DNA of 64,000 nucleotides from Holophagales bacterium UBA5704 (GTDB taxonomy: Bacteria > Acidobacteriota > Thermoanaerobaculia > Multivoradales > UBA5704). A model generated the notes under the pieces. The model saw nothing but the letters and a program-made list of their open reading frames with translations. It did no database searches and had not been told where the DNA came from. A program made the position numbers and the translations under genes. Within the stretch, counting starts at the first letter, position 1. Each line of letters begins with the position of its first letter. This document shows, in pieces, positions 48,547 to 56,995 of the stretch. The DNA is taken from contig DIHE01000171.1 in NCBI GenBank assembly GCA_002420005.1, forward strand, positions 204,148 through 268,147, read 5' to 3'.

Positions 48547-50544
48547 ATGCCGGGGTCGCTCGTTCGTCTGTCCGCCCTCGCAGCGCTCGCGTTCCTCCTG
48601 ACCCAGGGCGCCACGGCGTCGGCCGATCCGGCCGATCTCGACACCGCGCTCGGCGAGATCGAGATTCTTGAGGCACAGATTGCACCCGACGGCGGCCGGG
48701 TGGCGTTCATCACCCGCCGCAACGACTTCGCGCACGACCGCGAGGCGTTCGCCGTCTGGGTGACCGGTGCCTCCGCGCCCGTCGTCCTGGCGGACGCGGG
48801 GACCTATGGTGCGCTGCGCTGGTCGCCGGACGGCCGCCTCTTGTCGCTCCTCGCCGCCGCGAACCCCGGCGAGGCGGCGCAGCTCGTCGTGCTGGAGCCG
48901 GCCGCGGGGGCGGTGCCGCGCGCGGTGACCCGGGCGGAACGGTTCGCGGACGGCATCGACCTCTACGACTGGCTGCCGGACGGCTCGGGCTTCGTCGCCG
49001 TGGCCACCTTGCCTCCCGAGGAGACGCCCGGCGACCGCCGGCGACGCCTGGAGCTCTATGGGGACGTCCGCCGGTTTCCCGCACCCTCCTCGAAGCCCTC
49101 GTTCTTCCGCGTCGCGCTCGACGGGATGACGGTGGACCGCCTGGGGGAGGCACCGTTCGATCAGCCGGAGACCCTCGCCGTCTCTCCCGATGGGGCCTGG
49201 ATGGCGGCTTCCGGGAGCGCGGAGGAGCAGACCACGGCCGGCGCGGAGCTGGTGCTGCTCCCGCTCGGCGCGCCGGGTGGCGCCTTGCGCCGCTTTTCCA
49301 ACGACATCTGGGAGGAGAGCCTGGCGTGGTCGGGGCGGGAGCTGTTCGTGGCGGGACCGGGGGAGAGGCGGGACGGCGTACAGCACAACACCGAAGGGCG
49401 CCTCTACCGCCTGGGGGAGCCGGAGCGGCTGGTCCGTCTTCACCCGGAGCTGCCCGGCTACGTCAAGCAACTCGTGCCCCTCCCCGGCGGCGCAGTGCTC
49501 CTCACCGACAACCTCTCGACCCGCATGCGCATCCTGCGGGTGCAGGCCGGCGCGGACCCGGTGACGCTGCTCGACCACCGCGGCTGGATCTTCAACCTGT
49601 CGGCCTCGCGCGACGGGAAAACCGTCGCCTTCGTCGCCGCGGATGCCACGCACTACCCGGAGATCTACCTCGCCCGTGGCGACCTGACCGGCATCCGGCC
49701 GGTGACGCGGCTCAACGAGGCGCTGACCCGCGCCCCCCTGCCGGAGATCGAGACCTTCACCTGGGACGACGGCGCCGGGGGGACCGTCGAAGGCGCCCTC
49801 TTCTGGCCGCCGGGCCGCAAGGGGGAGAAGGGCCTGCCGCTGATCGTCGACCTGCACGGCGGACCGTTCAGCGTGGCGCGCACGGAAGCCGTCTCGCTCG
49901 CCGGCTCGTTCCTCTCCTATCCGGCCCTTCTCGCCGCGCGGGGCTTCCTCGTGCTGAATCCCAACTACCGCGGCAGCGCCGGCCGCGGCGACGCCTTCAC
50001 CCAGGGGATCGAGGGGCACCACTGCTCGCGTCCCTCCGAGGACGTGATCCGCGGCGTGGAGAGCCTCGTCGCCCGCGGCCAGGCCGATCGCGGGCGCTTG
50101 GGCCTCATGGGCTACAGCGGCGGGGGAGGGCTGTCGAAATGCCTGATCGGCCGCACCCGGATGTTCCGCGCCGTCGCGACCGGCTCGGGGGTCTGGAACG
50201 ACATCGCCACGTTCACCTCGAAACGCGGAGCGCTGTGGACCGAGTCCTTCTATCCGGGCAGCTCGCCGTGGACCGACTTTTCCCTCTGGTGGAAGGAATC
50301 CCCGATGAGCGGCCTCGACCAGGTCGAGACGCCGACGCTGATCCTCGCCGGGGAGCGCGACGGCGACGCCCCGCGGCAGGCCGAGGAGCTCTACCGTGGC
50401 CTCACCCGGCGCGGCGTCCCCACCGAGCTCCTCCTCTTCCCGGGCGAAGGGCACGTCTTCCAGCGCCCCTCCCACAAACGCACCAAGATGCGCGCCGAGA
50501 TCTCCTGGCTGGAGCACCACCTGCTCGGCACGCCCCGTCCCTGA
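48547..50544 (+). CDS. secreted S9-family (prolyl oligopeptidase-like) serine peptidase
   Basis: 665 aa with signal peptide LAALAFLLTQGATASA. Residues about 30-390 form a TolB/DPP-like beta-propeller (APDGGRVAFITRR, WSPDGRLLSLLA, SRDGKTVAFVAAD). The C-terminal alpha/beta-hydrolase domain has Ser524 in GYSGGG, acid Asp605 or Asp607 (GERDGD) and His636 (GEGHVF). The family cleaves short peptides, as dipeptidyl or acyl-aminoacyl peptidases. It begins 11 bases after cphA, so co-transcription is likely. A role in handling dipeptides from cyanophycin is tempting, but this enzyme is exported and CphB is not. Confidence 0.88.
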   Translation: MPGSLVRLSALAALAFLLTQGATASADPADLDTALGEIEILEAQIAPDGGRVAFITRRNDFAHDREAFAVWVTGASAPVVLADAGTYGALRWSPDGRLLSLLAAANPGEAAQLVVLEPAAGAVPRAVTRAERFADGIDLYDWLPDGSGFVAVATLPPEETPGDRRRRLELYGDVRRFPAPSSKPSFFRVALDGMTVDRLGEAPFDQPETLAVSPDGAWMAASGSAEEQTTAGAELVLLPLGAPGGALRRFSNDIWEESLAWSGRELFVAGPGERRDGVQHNTEGRLYRLGEPERLVRLHPELPGYVKQLVPLPGGAVLLTDNLSTRMRILRVQAGADPVTLLDHRGWIFNLSASRDGKTVAFVAADATHYPEIYLARGDLTGIRPVTRLNEALTRAPLPEIETFTWDDGAGGTVEGALFWPPGRKGEKGLPLIVDLHGGPFSVARTEAVSLAGSFLSYPALLAARGFLVLNPNYRGSAGRGDAFTQGIEGHHCSRPSEDVIRGVESLVARGQADRGRLGLMGYSGGGGLSKCLIGRTRMFRAVATGSGVWNDIATFTSKRGALWTESFYPGSSPWTDFSLWWKESPMSGLDQVETPTLILAGERDGDAPRQAEELYRGLTRRGVPTELLLFPGEGHVFQRPSHKRTKMRAEISWLEHHLLGTPRP

Positions 50545-50560
50545 CCGTGGAGGATCGCCG

Positions 50561-51988
50561 ATGCCCCGTCCACCTCGCGCCGCCCGTCCATCCGTCCCCG
50601 GCCTGACCCGCCGGGACTTCGTGAAGCTCGGCGCCGGAGCTCTATCCGGTGCCTTGGCGGGCGCCTGGATGGGTGTCCGGCCCGCCACGGCGGCGAGCCA
50701 GGACACGGTGCTCGTCCTCGGCGCCGGGATGGCGGGGCTCGCCGCGGCGCGCCGGCTGGTCGACGACTTCGGCTACCGTGCGCCGGGGCAGGTGATCGTC
50801 CTCGAAGCGCGCAACCGCACCGGCGGGCGCATCCACAGCAGCACGGATCTCGGGACCCCCATCGACCTCGGGGCGACCTGGATCCACGGCATCCAGGGCA
50901 ATCCGGTGAGCGCCCTCGCCGACCGCTACGGCGCCGGCCGCCGCGCCACCCACTACGATTCCTTCCGCGTGCACGACAGCGACGGGCGCCTCTTCGCCAC
51001 CGCCGACGTGACGCGCCTCGAAGGCGTCGAAGAGGGCATCCTCGAACAGGCTGCAGCCTATGGGGAAGACGAGCTCGACGAAGACCAGTCGCTCGCCGCG
51101 ACCCTGGCCGACATCGGCGCCGGCGCCGGCCTCTCGGCGCGCGACCGGCGGATCCTGTCCTACCTGTACTTCACCGACGTCGAGCTGGAATTCACCCTCA
51201 AGCTCTCCCAGCTCTCCACCTGGTCGCTCGACGAGGACGAGGAGTATCCGGGCATCGACCAGCTCTTCCCGGGCGGCTATGCGCAGATCATCCGCGGTCT
51301 GTCCCAGGGGCTGGACGTCCGCCTGGGCACCGTGGTCCGCGCGGTCGACGCGCGCGGGTCCGCGGTGCGCGTCACCACGAACAAGGGGACCTTCACCGCC
51401 TCGCGCTGTGTCGTCGCCCTCCCGCTGGGCGTGCTGAAGAGCAACGCCATCACCTGGACCCCCGGTCTGCCGGCCGGCCTGCGATCCGCCATCCAGAGCC
51501 TGGGCTTTGGCGCGGCGCACCGGCTGGCGCTGTTGTTCCCGCGCGTCTTCTGGCATCCGGCGACCGAATTCGTCGGCTATTGCTCGCCGGCCGACGGCAA
51601 GCACTTCGAGCTGGTGAATTCCACGGTCTACAGCGGCAAGCCGATCCTCACCGTCAACACCGCGGGCGACTACGCCCGCCAGCTCGACGCTCTGACCCCG
51701 CAGCAGGCGACCGCCGCCGTGATGCCGGCCTTGCGTAAGATGTACGGCAGCTCGATCCCTGCACCGACGAAGGCGGTGGCTTCGGAGTGGGTGCGTTCCC
51801 CCTACACCCGCGGCTCCTACACCTACTGGGCGGTGGATTCCGACAGCGACGACAGCAATGCCTTCACCGCGCCGGTCGCCGGCCGCCTGTTCTTTGCCGG
51901 CGAGCACACCAGCGCCGCCTATCCGGGCACCGTCCACGGCGCGTACCTCTCAGGGCGGGATGCGGCGCAGCGGGTGGCGTCGGCCTGA
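50561..51988 (+). CDS. Tat-exported flavin monoamine oxidase family protein
   Basis: 475 aa from ATG 50561, 7 bases after GGAGG. A twin-arginine signal (TRRDFVKLGAGALSG) precedes a Rossmann FAD site VLVLGAGMAGLAAARRL, the second FAD motif GGRIHS and the closing RLFFAGEHTSAAYPGTVHGAYLSG. These are hallmarks of flavin amine oxidases (polyamine or monoamine oxidase, L-amino-acid oxidase and demethylase relatives). It would oxidise an amine in the periplasm, giving an aldehyde or imine and H2O2. It starts 16 bases after the S9 gene and is thus fourth in the cph operon. The substrate is unknown; arginine-derived polyamines are one idea. Confidence 0.9.
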   Translation: MPRPPRAARPSVPGLTRRDFVKLGAGALSGALAGAWMGVRPATAASQDTVLVLGAGMAGLAAARRLVDDFGYRAPGQVIVLEARNRTGGRIHSSTDLGTPIDLGATWIHGIQGNPVSALADRYGAGRRATHYDSFRVHDSDGRLFATADVTRLEGVEEGILEQAAAYGEDELDEDQSLAATLADIGAGAGLSARDRRILSYLYFTDVELEFTLKLSQLSTWSLDEDEEYPGIDQLFPGGYAQIIRGLSQGLDVRLGTVVRAVDARGSAVRVTTNKGTFTASRCVVALPLGVLKSNAITWTPGLPAGLRSAIQSLGFGAAHRLALLFPRVFWHPATEFVGYCSPADGKHFELVNSTVYSGKPILTVNTAGDYARQLDALTPQQATAAVMPALRKMYGSSIPAPTKAVASEWVRSPYTRGSYTYWAVDSDSDDSNAFTAPVAGRLFFAGEHTSAAYPGTVHGAYLSGRDAAQRVASA

Positions 51989-52012
51989 CCCACTTCCACA
52001 GAAAGGTGTGTA

Positions 52013-53704
52013 ATGAAAACAAGGAAGGCATTTCTTCGGGGTTCCCTCTGCCTGGTTCTCGCGGTCCTCGCTCCGGCCTGCGGGCTCGCGCAGGAAGACG
52101 GCCACGGCAGCATGCGCTCCATGACTCTCGCGGAGCTTGCCAAGGGAGCCCTCCGGCTCGAAGGGCTCGGCTCGTATCACCGCGAGGTTACGACGTCGTC
52201 GCCGGAGGCGCAGGCCTTCTTCGACCAAGGGCTGCGCCTGCTCTATGCGTTCAACCACGACGAAGCGGCACGCTCGTTCGCCCGGGCGGCCGAGCTCGAT
52301 CCGCAGTGCGCCCTCTGCTTCTGGGGAATCTCCTTCGCATTGGGCCCGAACTACAACATGGTCCTCCTTCCCGACCGCGCGGCGGCCGCCTGGGAGGCGG
52401 CGCAGAAGGCGGCCGCTTTGCGCGCCAAGGCGAGCCCGGCCGAGCAGGCTTTGATCGACGCGCTCCAGAAGAGGTACAAGGGGCCGGAGCCGCTCGATCC
52501 GCCGGCGCAACAGCCGTTCAGCGAAGCGTTCGCAGCGGCCATGCGCGAGGCGGCCGGCCGCTTTCCCGGCGACGCGGACGTCCAGACCCTGACCGCGGAG
52601 TCGATGATGGACCTGAATCCCTGGAAGCTCTGGGCGAACGACGGGCAGCCCGCGCCCGGCACCGAAGAGATCGTCGCCCGGCTCGAAAAGGTGCTCGCCG
52701 AGCATCCGGACCATCCGGGAGCGAACCACTACTACGTCCACGCCGTCGAGGCGTCCAAGGCTCCCGGGCGGGCGACGGCCGCCGCCGACCGTCTGCAGGG
52801 CATGATGCCCGCGGCGGGGCATCTGGAGCACATGCCGGCCCACGTCTACCAGCGTGTCGGCCGCTACGCCGATGCCTCCGAGGCGAACCGCCGCGGGGCC
52901 GCGGCCGATGCCGCGTACGTGGCACAGGCGAAGCCTTCCGGCTACTACGCGCCGATGTACTACTCCCACAACCATGCCTTCCTGGCCTATTCGGCGGCGA
53001 TGGAAGGGCGAGGCCGCGAGGCGGTCGAAGCGGCGGAAGCCTCGGCCCGGGTGGTGGAGCAGTCACCGGAGATGCTCGACATGATGCCGGGGATGGACTT
53101 CTACCTGTCCTTCCCGGTCCTGGCAAAGGTCCGCTTCGGGCGCTGGGACGACCTGCTGGACGATGCGCCGCCGCGCTCCGACTGGAAGGTGCTCAACGGG
53201 CTCTGGCACTTCGGCCGGGGGATGGCGCTCTGCGGCACGGGAAAGCCCGACGCCGCCGCGGCCGAGCTGCAGATCCTCACGCAGATCGCCGCCGAGGTGC
53301 CGCCGGACCTGCCGGCCGGTTACAACACCGCCCGCGACATCCTCGGTCTCGCCACCCGATTGCTGGAGGGGGAGGTCGCCAGGAAACAGGGGAAGATCGA
53401 GGCCGCTCTGGCAGCTTTCGAGGATGCCGTGCAGGGGGAGGACCGTCTGAGCTATGACGAGCCCTCCGACTGGTTCTACCCCGTGCGACATCACCTGGGA
53501 GCCGCCCTCCTCACCGCCGGCCGCGCCGCGGACGCCGAGGCCGTCTTCCGCGCCGACCTGGAGCGCAATCCGGCGAACGGCTGGGCCCTGTTCGGGCTCG
53601 AGCAGGCGCTCACCGCCCAGAAAAAGGAGACGAGTGAAGTGAACGCGCAGCTCGCGAAAGCCTGGGCGCGGGCGGACGTGAAGCTCACCGCCGCGGTGTT
53701 TTGA
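52013..53704 (+). CDS. exported TPR-repeat protein
   Basis: 563 aa. ATG 52013 has AAAGG upstream. Signal peptide LCLVLAVLAPACGLAQ; the Cys is not in a good lipobox. The body is TPR-like: AFFDQGLRLLYAFNHDEAARSFARAAELDP, with CALC between helices, then several less regular repeats, and ADAEAVFRADLERNPANGWALFGLEQAL at the end. Conserved-looking motifs with clustered His (HPGANHYYVHAVE, HLEHMPAHVYQRVGRY, YYSHNHAFLAY) line one face and could bind metal. This arrangement is common in uncharacterised secreted TPR proteins. It lies 24 bases after the amine oxidase and is the fifth gene of the operon. Confidence 0.82.
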   Translation: MKTRKAFLRGSLCLVLAVLAPACGLAQEDGHGSMRSMTLAELAKGALRLEGLGSYHREVTTSSPEAQAFFDQGLRLLYAFNHDEAARSFARAAELDPQCALCFWGISFALGPNYNMVLLPDRAAAAWEAAQKAAALRAKASPAEQALIDALQKRYKGPEPLDPPAQQPFSEAFAAAMREAAGRFPGDADVQTLTAESMMDLNPWKLWANDGQPAPGTEEIVARLEKVLAEHPDHPGANHYYVHAVEASKAPGRATAAADRLQGMMPAAGHLEHMPAHVYQRVGRYADASEANRRGAAADAAYVAQAKPSGYYAPMYYSHNHAFLAYSAAMEGRGREAVEAAEASARVVEQSPEMLDMMPGMDFYLSFPVLAKVRFGRWDDLLDDAPPRSDWKVLNGLWHFGRGMALCGTGKPDAAAAELQILTQIAAEVPPDLPAGYNTARDILGLATRLLEGEVARKQGKIEAALAAFEDAVQGEDRLSYDEPSDWFYPVRHHLGAALLTAGRAADAEAVFRADLERNPANGWALFGLEQALTAQKKETSEVNAQLAKAWARADVKLTAAVF

Positions 53705-53711
53705 GCTGCCG

Positions 53712-53839
53712 TCAGGCCAACCCGAGATCGCGGAGCGAGCCCGCCACCAGGACCCGTTCCGCGATCCGTTGCAGGGCGGGAAGGGTCCGCCGATCTTGCG
53801 GTACTTTGCCTCCAACTTCTCGGCCCAGGTCAGCTGCAT
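53712..53839 (-). pseudogene. possible frameshifted remnant of a small gene
   Basis: On the minus strand, ATG 53839 opens with MQLTWAEKLEAKYRKIGG. One frame over, the text continues sensibly as TLPALQRIAERVLVAGSLRDLGLA and stops at 53712. Both halves look like amphipathic helix, and the 128-base span is not a multiple of three, as a frame break would give. I do not recognise the family. It sits in the 383-base gap between the TPR gene and the acyl-CoA dehydrogenase. Confidence 0.3.
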
Positions 53840-53868
53840 GGGCTGTCGCTGAAAAGCTCTCGGCGTTG

Positions 53869-53979
53869 ATGACGGAGAAGTACCTCGAAGAGAGGGCACG
53901 GCGGGGCAGCCGCGAGAAGTTTCTCGCCGTCCTCGCCAAGGTGCCGGACGTGCCGCCAGACCCCGGGGACAAGTTGTAA
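53869..53979 (+). CDS. small helical protein or C-terminal remnant, 36 aa
   Basis: ATG 53869 to stop 53979 gives MTEKYLEERARRGSREKFL followed by AVLAKVPDVPPDPGDKL. The sense reading continues upstream without a start (AVAEKLSAL), so this may be the tail of a truncated longer gene. The highly charged helix and Pro-rich end resemble small antitoxin-like proteins, but I cannot name a family. No clear ribosome binding site is present. Confidence 0.4.
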   Translation: MTEKYLEERARRGSREKFLAVLAKVPDVPPDPGDKL

Positions 53980-53984
53980 GGCCC

Positions 53985-54015
53985 TTGCCAAGAAAACGAT
54001 CGATCGTGCTATAAT
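53985..54015 (+). promoter_or_regulatory. sigma-70 promoter with extended -10 for the acyl-CoA dehydrogenase gene
   Basis: TTGCCA (53985-53990) is followed after 19 bases by TGC-TATAAT (54007-54015). The perfect -10 with its TGn extension compensates for the long spacer. The transcript would start near 54022, about 65 bases before the ATG at 54088. Confidence 0.6.
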
Positions 54016-54087
54016 GTCGCAGTGCGGCATAGGCCCGGGCGGCGGACGCCGTCCGTTGGAGAGCCGGCCGAGATAAAGGGGACGACG

Positions 54088-56010
54088 ATGGCCAAGGATC
54101 ACCACAACAGCAGCGAGCTGGAATCGCGGAAAGTGGCGGAGGCCTCCCGCGAGACCGAATGGAGGCAGCCGAGCTTCCTCCGTGAGATGTTTCTCGGGAA
54201 CTTCCGGCTCGATCTCATCCACCCCTACCCCCTGTTGGAGGACGAGCGCCCCGAGTTCGCCGCCTTCTACAACGCCCTCAAGGAGTTCGTGCAGAACGAG
54301 GTCGACTCCGTCGAGATCGACGCCACCGGGGAGTACCCCGAGCACGTGGTCGACGGCTTGCGCAAGCTCGGCGCCTTCGGCATGAAGATCCCCAAGAAGT
54401 ACGGCGGTCTCGGCTTCACCAACGTCGAGTACCAGAAGGTGATGGAGCTGTTCGGCAGCATCGACGGCAACCTGTCGGCGCTCCTGTCGGCGCACCAGTC
54501 GATCGGCGTGCCGCAGCCGCTCAAGGTGTTCGGCAGCGAGGCGCTCAAGGAGAAGTACCTGCCGCGCTGCGCCAAGGGCGAGATCTCGGCCTTCGCCCTG
54601 ACCGAGGCCCAGGTCGGCTCGGACCCGGCGCGTCTGGGCACGACCGTCGAGAAGACCCCCGAGGGCGACTACGTGATCAACGGCGAAAAGCTCTGGTGCA
54701 CCAACGGCACCATCGCGAAGCTCCTCGTGGTCATGGCGGTCAATCCGAAGAGCAAGAAGATCAGCGCCTTCGTCGTCGAGACCGCCTGGCCGGGCGTCAA
54801 GGTGGAGCACCGCTGCCACTTCATGGGCCTGCGCGCGCTCGCCAACGCGGTGATCAGCTTCAAGAACGTGCGCGTCCCCGCCGAGAACCTGATCGGCGAG
54901 GAGGGCAAGGGCCTCAAGATCGCCCTGACCACCCTGAACGACGGCCGCCTGTCGATCCCCAACGGCTCGGTCGGCACGGCCAAAGCCTGCCTCGAGGTCT
55001 GCCGCAAGTGGGCGGCGAGCCGGGTGCAGTGGGGCAAGCCGGTCGGCAAGCACGAGGCGATCGCCCACAAGCTGGCGGACATGGCCGCGAACACCTTCGC
55101 CATGGAATCGATCGCCCGCCTGGCAACCCAGATGGTCGACCGCGGCGGTTACGACATCCGCCTCGAAGCGGCGGCCTGCAAGGAGTGGAACTCGGCCCGC
55201 ACCTGGGAGATCGTCGACGAGACGATGCAGATCCGCGGCGGGCGCGGCTATGAGACGGAGAAGTCGCTGGCCGCCCGCGGTGAGGAGCCGATCGCCGTCG
55301 AGCGCGTGATGCGCGACTACCGGATCAACAAGATCTTCGAGGGATCGAGCGAGATCATGCACCTGTTCATGGCCCGCGAGGCGGTGGACAAGCACCTGGA
55401 GGTGGCCGGGGCGATGATCGACCCGGAGAAGAGCATGAGCGACAAGCTCGCCGCCATCCCGCCGATGACCGCGTTCTACGCCTCGTGGTATCCGACCCGC
55501 TGGCTGGGCTGGGGCCAGTGGCCGCGCTATCAGGAATTCGGCGACCTCGCGACGCACCTGCGCTTCTGCGAGCGCAACACGCGCCGCCTGTCGCGCCAGA
55601 TCTTCCACGGCATGATCGTCCACCAGGCGAAGCTGCAGCACAAGCAGGCGTTCCTGTTCCGGCTGGTCGACGTGGCCAACGAGCTGTTCGCGATGGCCGC
55701 CTCGGTGACCCGCGCGCAGGCGATGCGCCAGGAAGGCCGCGCCGACGCGGAGAACGCCGCCGAGCTGGCGGACCTGTTCTGCCGCAACGCGCGGCGCAAG
55801 ATCGCCGGGCTCTTCCGCTCGCTCTGGCTGAACGACGACGTCCGCAAGTACAAGGTCGCCCTGAAGGTGCTGGAGGGCAAGCACGCCTGGCTGGAGAGCG
55901 GCATCATGACGCTCGCAGAGCGCAACAAGGTGTCGCGTCCGGAGGTCTTCGAGCTTCAGGCGAAACCGGTCGCACCGGTGGCCAAGGGCCGGACGGCCGG
56001 CGGCAACTGA
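54088..56010 (+). CDS. acyl-CoA dehydrogenase family protein with C-terminal extension
   Basis: 640 aa from ATG 54088, with AAAGGGG upstream; the open frame begins at 54022 inside the promoter leader. The core is a complete acyl-CoA dehydrogenase: LTEAQVGSD, the LWCTNGTIA strand near the FAD, EGKGLKIAL and the closing RINKIFEGSSEIMHLFMA, with Glu418 as probable catalytic base. Beyond about residue 440 comes an extra 200-residue helical domain (RFCERNTRRLSRQIFHG ...), as in the very-long-chain enzymes VLCAD/ACAD9, which are dimeric and membrane-associated. It should catalyse FAD-dependent alpha,beta-dehydrogenation of a long-chain acyl-CoA in beta-oxidation. The quinone oxidoreductase gene begins 3 bases after its stop. 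Confidence 0.92.
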   Translation: MAKDHHNSSELESRKVAEASRETEWRQPSFLREMFLGNFRLDLIHPYPLLEDERPEFAAFYNALKEFVQNEVDSVEIDATGEYPEHVVDGLRKLGAFGMKIPKKYGGLGFTNVEYQKVMELFGSIDGNLSALLSAHQSIGVPQPLKVFGSEALKEKYLPRCAKGEISAFALTEAQVGSDPARLGTTVEKTPEGDYVINGEKLWCTNGTIAKLLVVMAVNPKSKKISAFVVETAWPGVKVEHRCHFMGLRALANAVISFKNVRVPAENLIGEEGKGLKIALTTLNDGRLSIPNGSVGTAKACLEVCRKWAASRVQWGKPVGKHEAIAHKLADMAANTFAMESIARLATQMVDRGGYDIRLEAAACKEWNSARTWEIVDETMQIRGGRGYETEKSLAARGEEPIAVERVMRDYRINKIFEGSSEIMHLFMAREAVDKHLEVAGAMIDPEKSMSDKLAAIPPMTAFYASWYPTRWLGWGQWPRYQEFGDLATHLRFCERNTRRLSRQIFHGMIVHQAKLQHKQAFLFRLVDVANELFAMAASVTRAQAMRQEGRADAENAAELADLFCRNARRKIAGLFRSLWLNDDVRKYKVALKVLEGKHAWLESGIMTLAERNKVSRPEVFELQAKPVAPVAKGRTAGGN

Positions 56011-56013
56011 CCG

Positions 56014-56985
56014 GTGCGCGCCGTCCTCGCCCCTGACGATCCCCGGAATCCGGTACCGCGCGTAGGGGACCTCCCCGATCCGGTGCCGGGTCCCGGGGAG
56101 GTCCTCGTCGCCATCGAGGCGGCGGGGATCAATCATGCGGATCTCCTCCAGATCCGCGGGCAGTATCCCCCTCCGCCGGGGGAGAGCACGGTTCCCGGTC
56201 TCGAAGCCGCCGGCCGGGTGGTCGGCGGCGCGCTGCCGGAGCGCTGGCCTCCCGGAACCCGGGTGATGGCTCTGCTCGGCGGCGGCGGGCACGGCACGCT
56301 CGCCGCCATCCCCACCGGGCAGCTCCTGCCGGTTCCCGAGAATCTGTCGATTGAAGAAGCGGGAGCGGTCCCCGAGGCCGGCCTGACCGCCTGGACGAAT
56401 CTGGTGGCCGAAGGTGGCCTTCAGGCGGGGGAGACCGTGCTGGTGACCGGGGCCACCGGCGGCATGGGCAGCTTCGCCGCCCAGCTCGCCCGCGAGTTGG
56501 GCGCGCGCGTGCTCGCCGTCGGCCGCGATCCGGGCCGGCTCGCACAGCTCCGCGCTCTCGGCATCGACGAGACCTTGACCGCCGGACCCGACCTCGCCCG
56601 CCAGGTGCGCGCGGCGACCGGCGGACGCGGTGCCGACCTGGTGTTCGATCTGGTCGGCGGCCCGTCGATCAACGCCCATCTGGCTTCATTGCGCGAGGGC
56701 GGGCGCCTGGTGCTCATCGGCCTGCTGGGTGGGCGCAAGGAAGAGGTGGACCTGGGCGCCGTGCTGAGCCGCCGGCTGCGCATCGTCGGCTCGGTCCTGC
56801 GGCCTCGCTCGCGCGAGGAGAAGACGCGCCTGGTGGAAGGCTTCGCCTCCTTCGCCTTGCCCCGCCTCGCCGACGGGCGCCTGCGCCCGGTGGTGGAGAA
56901 GGTGCTCCCTTTCGAACGCGCCGCCGAGGGCTACAAGGCCTTGGAAAGCGGCGGCACGTTCGGCAAGATCGTCCTCAAGATGTAG
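56014..56985 (+). CDS. zinc-free quinone oxidoreductase (QOR/PIG3-type MDR family)
   Basis: 323 aa from GTG 56014, 3 bases after the upstream stop. N-terminal GroES-like part (GEVLVAIEAAGINHADLLQIRGQYPPP, typical of the PIG3/QOR branch), then a Rossmann fold with VTGATGGMGSFAAQLAREL for NADPH and VFDLVGG. The structural-zinc Cys cluster of alcohol dehydrogenases is absent. It reduces quinones or activated double bonds with NAD(P)H. Translational coupling to the acyl-CoA dehydrogenase suggests a shared lipid-oxidation role. It converges on the VWFA gene with a 10-base gap. Confidence 0.9.
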   Translation: MRAVLAPDDPRNPVPRVGDLPDPVPGPGEVLVAIEAAGINHADLLQIRGQYPPPPGESTVPGLEAAGRVVGGALPERWPPGTRVMALLGGGGHGTLAAIPTGQLLPVPENLSIEEAGAVPEAGLTAWTNLVAEGGLQAGETVLVTGATGGMGSFAAQLARELGARVLAVGRDPGRLAQLRALGIDETLTAGPDLARQVRAATGGRGADLVFDLVGGPSINAHLASLREGGRLVLIGLLGGRKEEVDLGAVLSRRLRIVGSVLRPRSREEKTRLVEGFASFALPRLADGRLRPVVEKVLPFERAAEGYKALESGGTFGKIVLKM

Positions 56986-56995
56986 GGCCGCGGTC

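Noticed and set aside
45647..48685. Minus-strand ORF of 1012 codons antisense to cphA
   Set aside because: cphA on the plus strand is unmistakable; the antisense is an Asp/Val/His-rich mirror.
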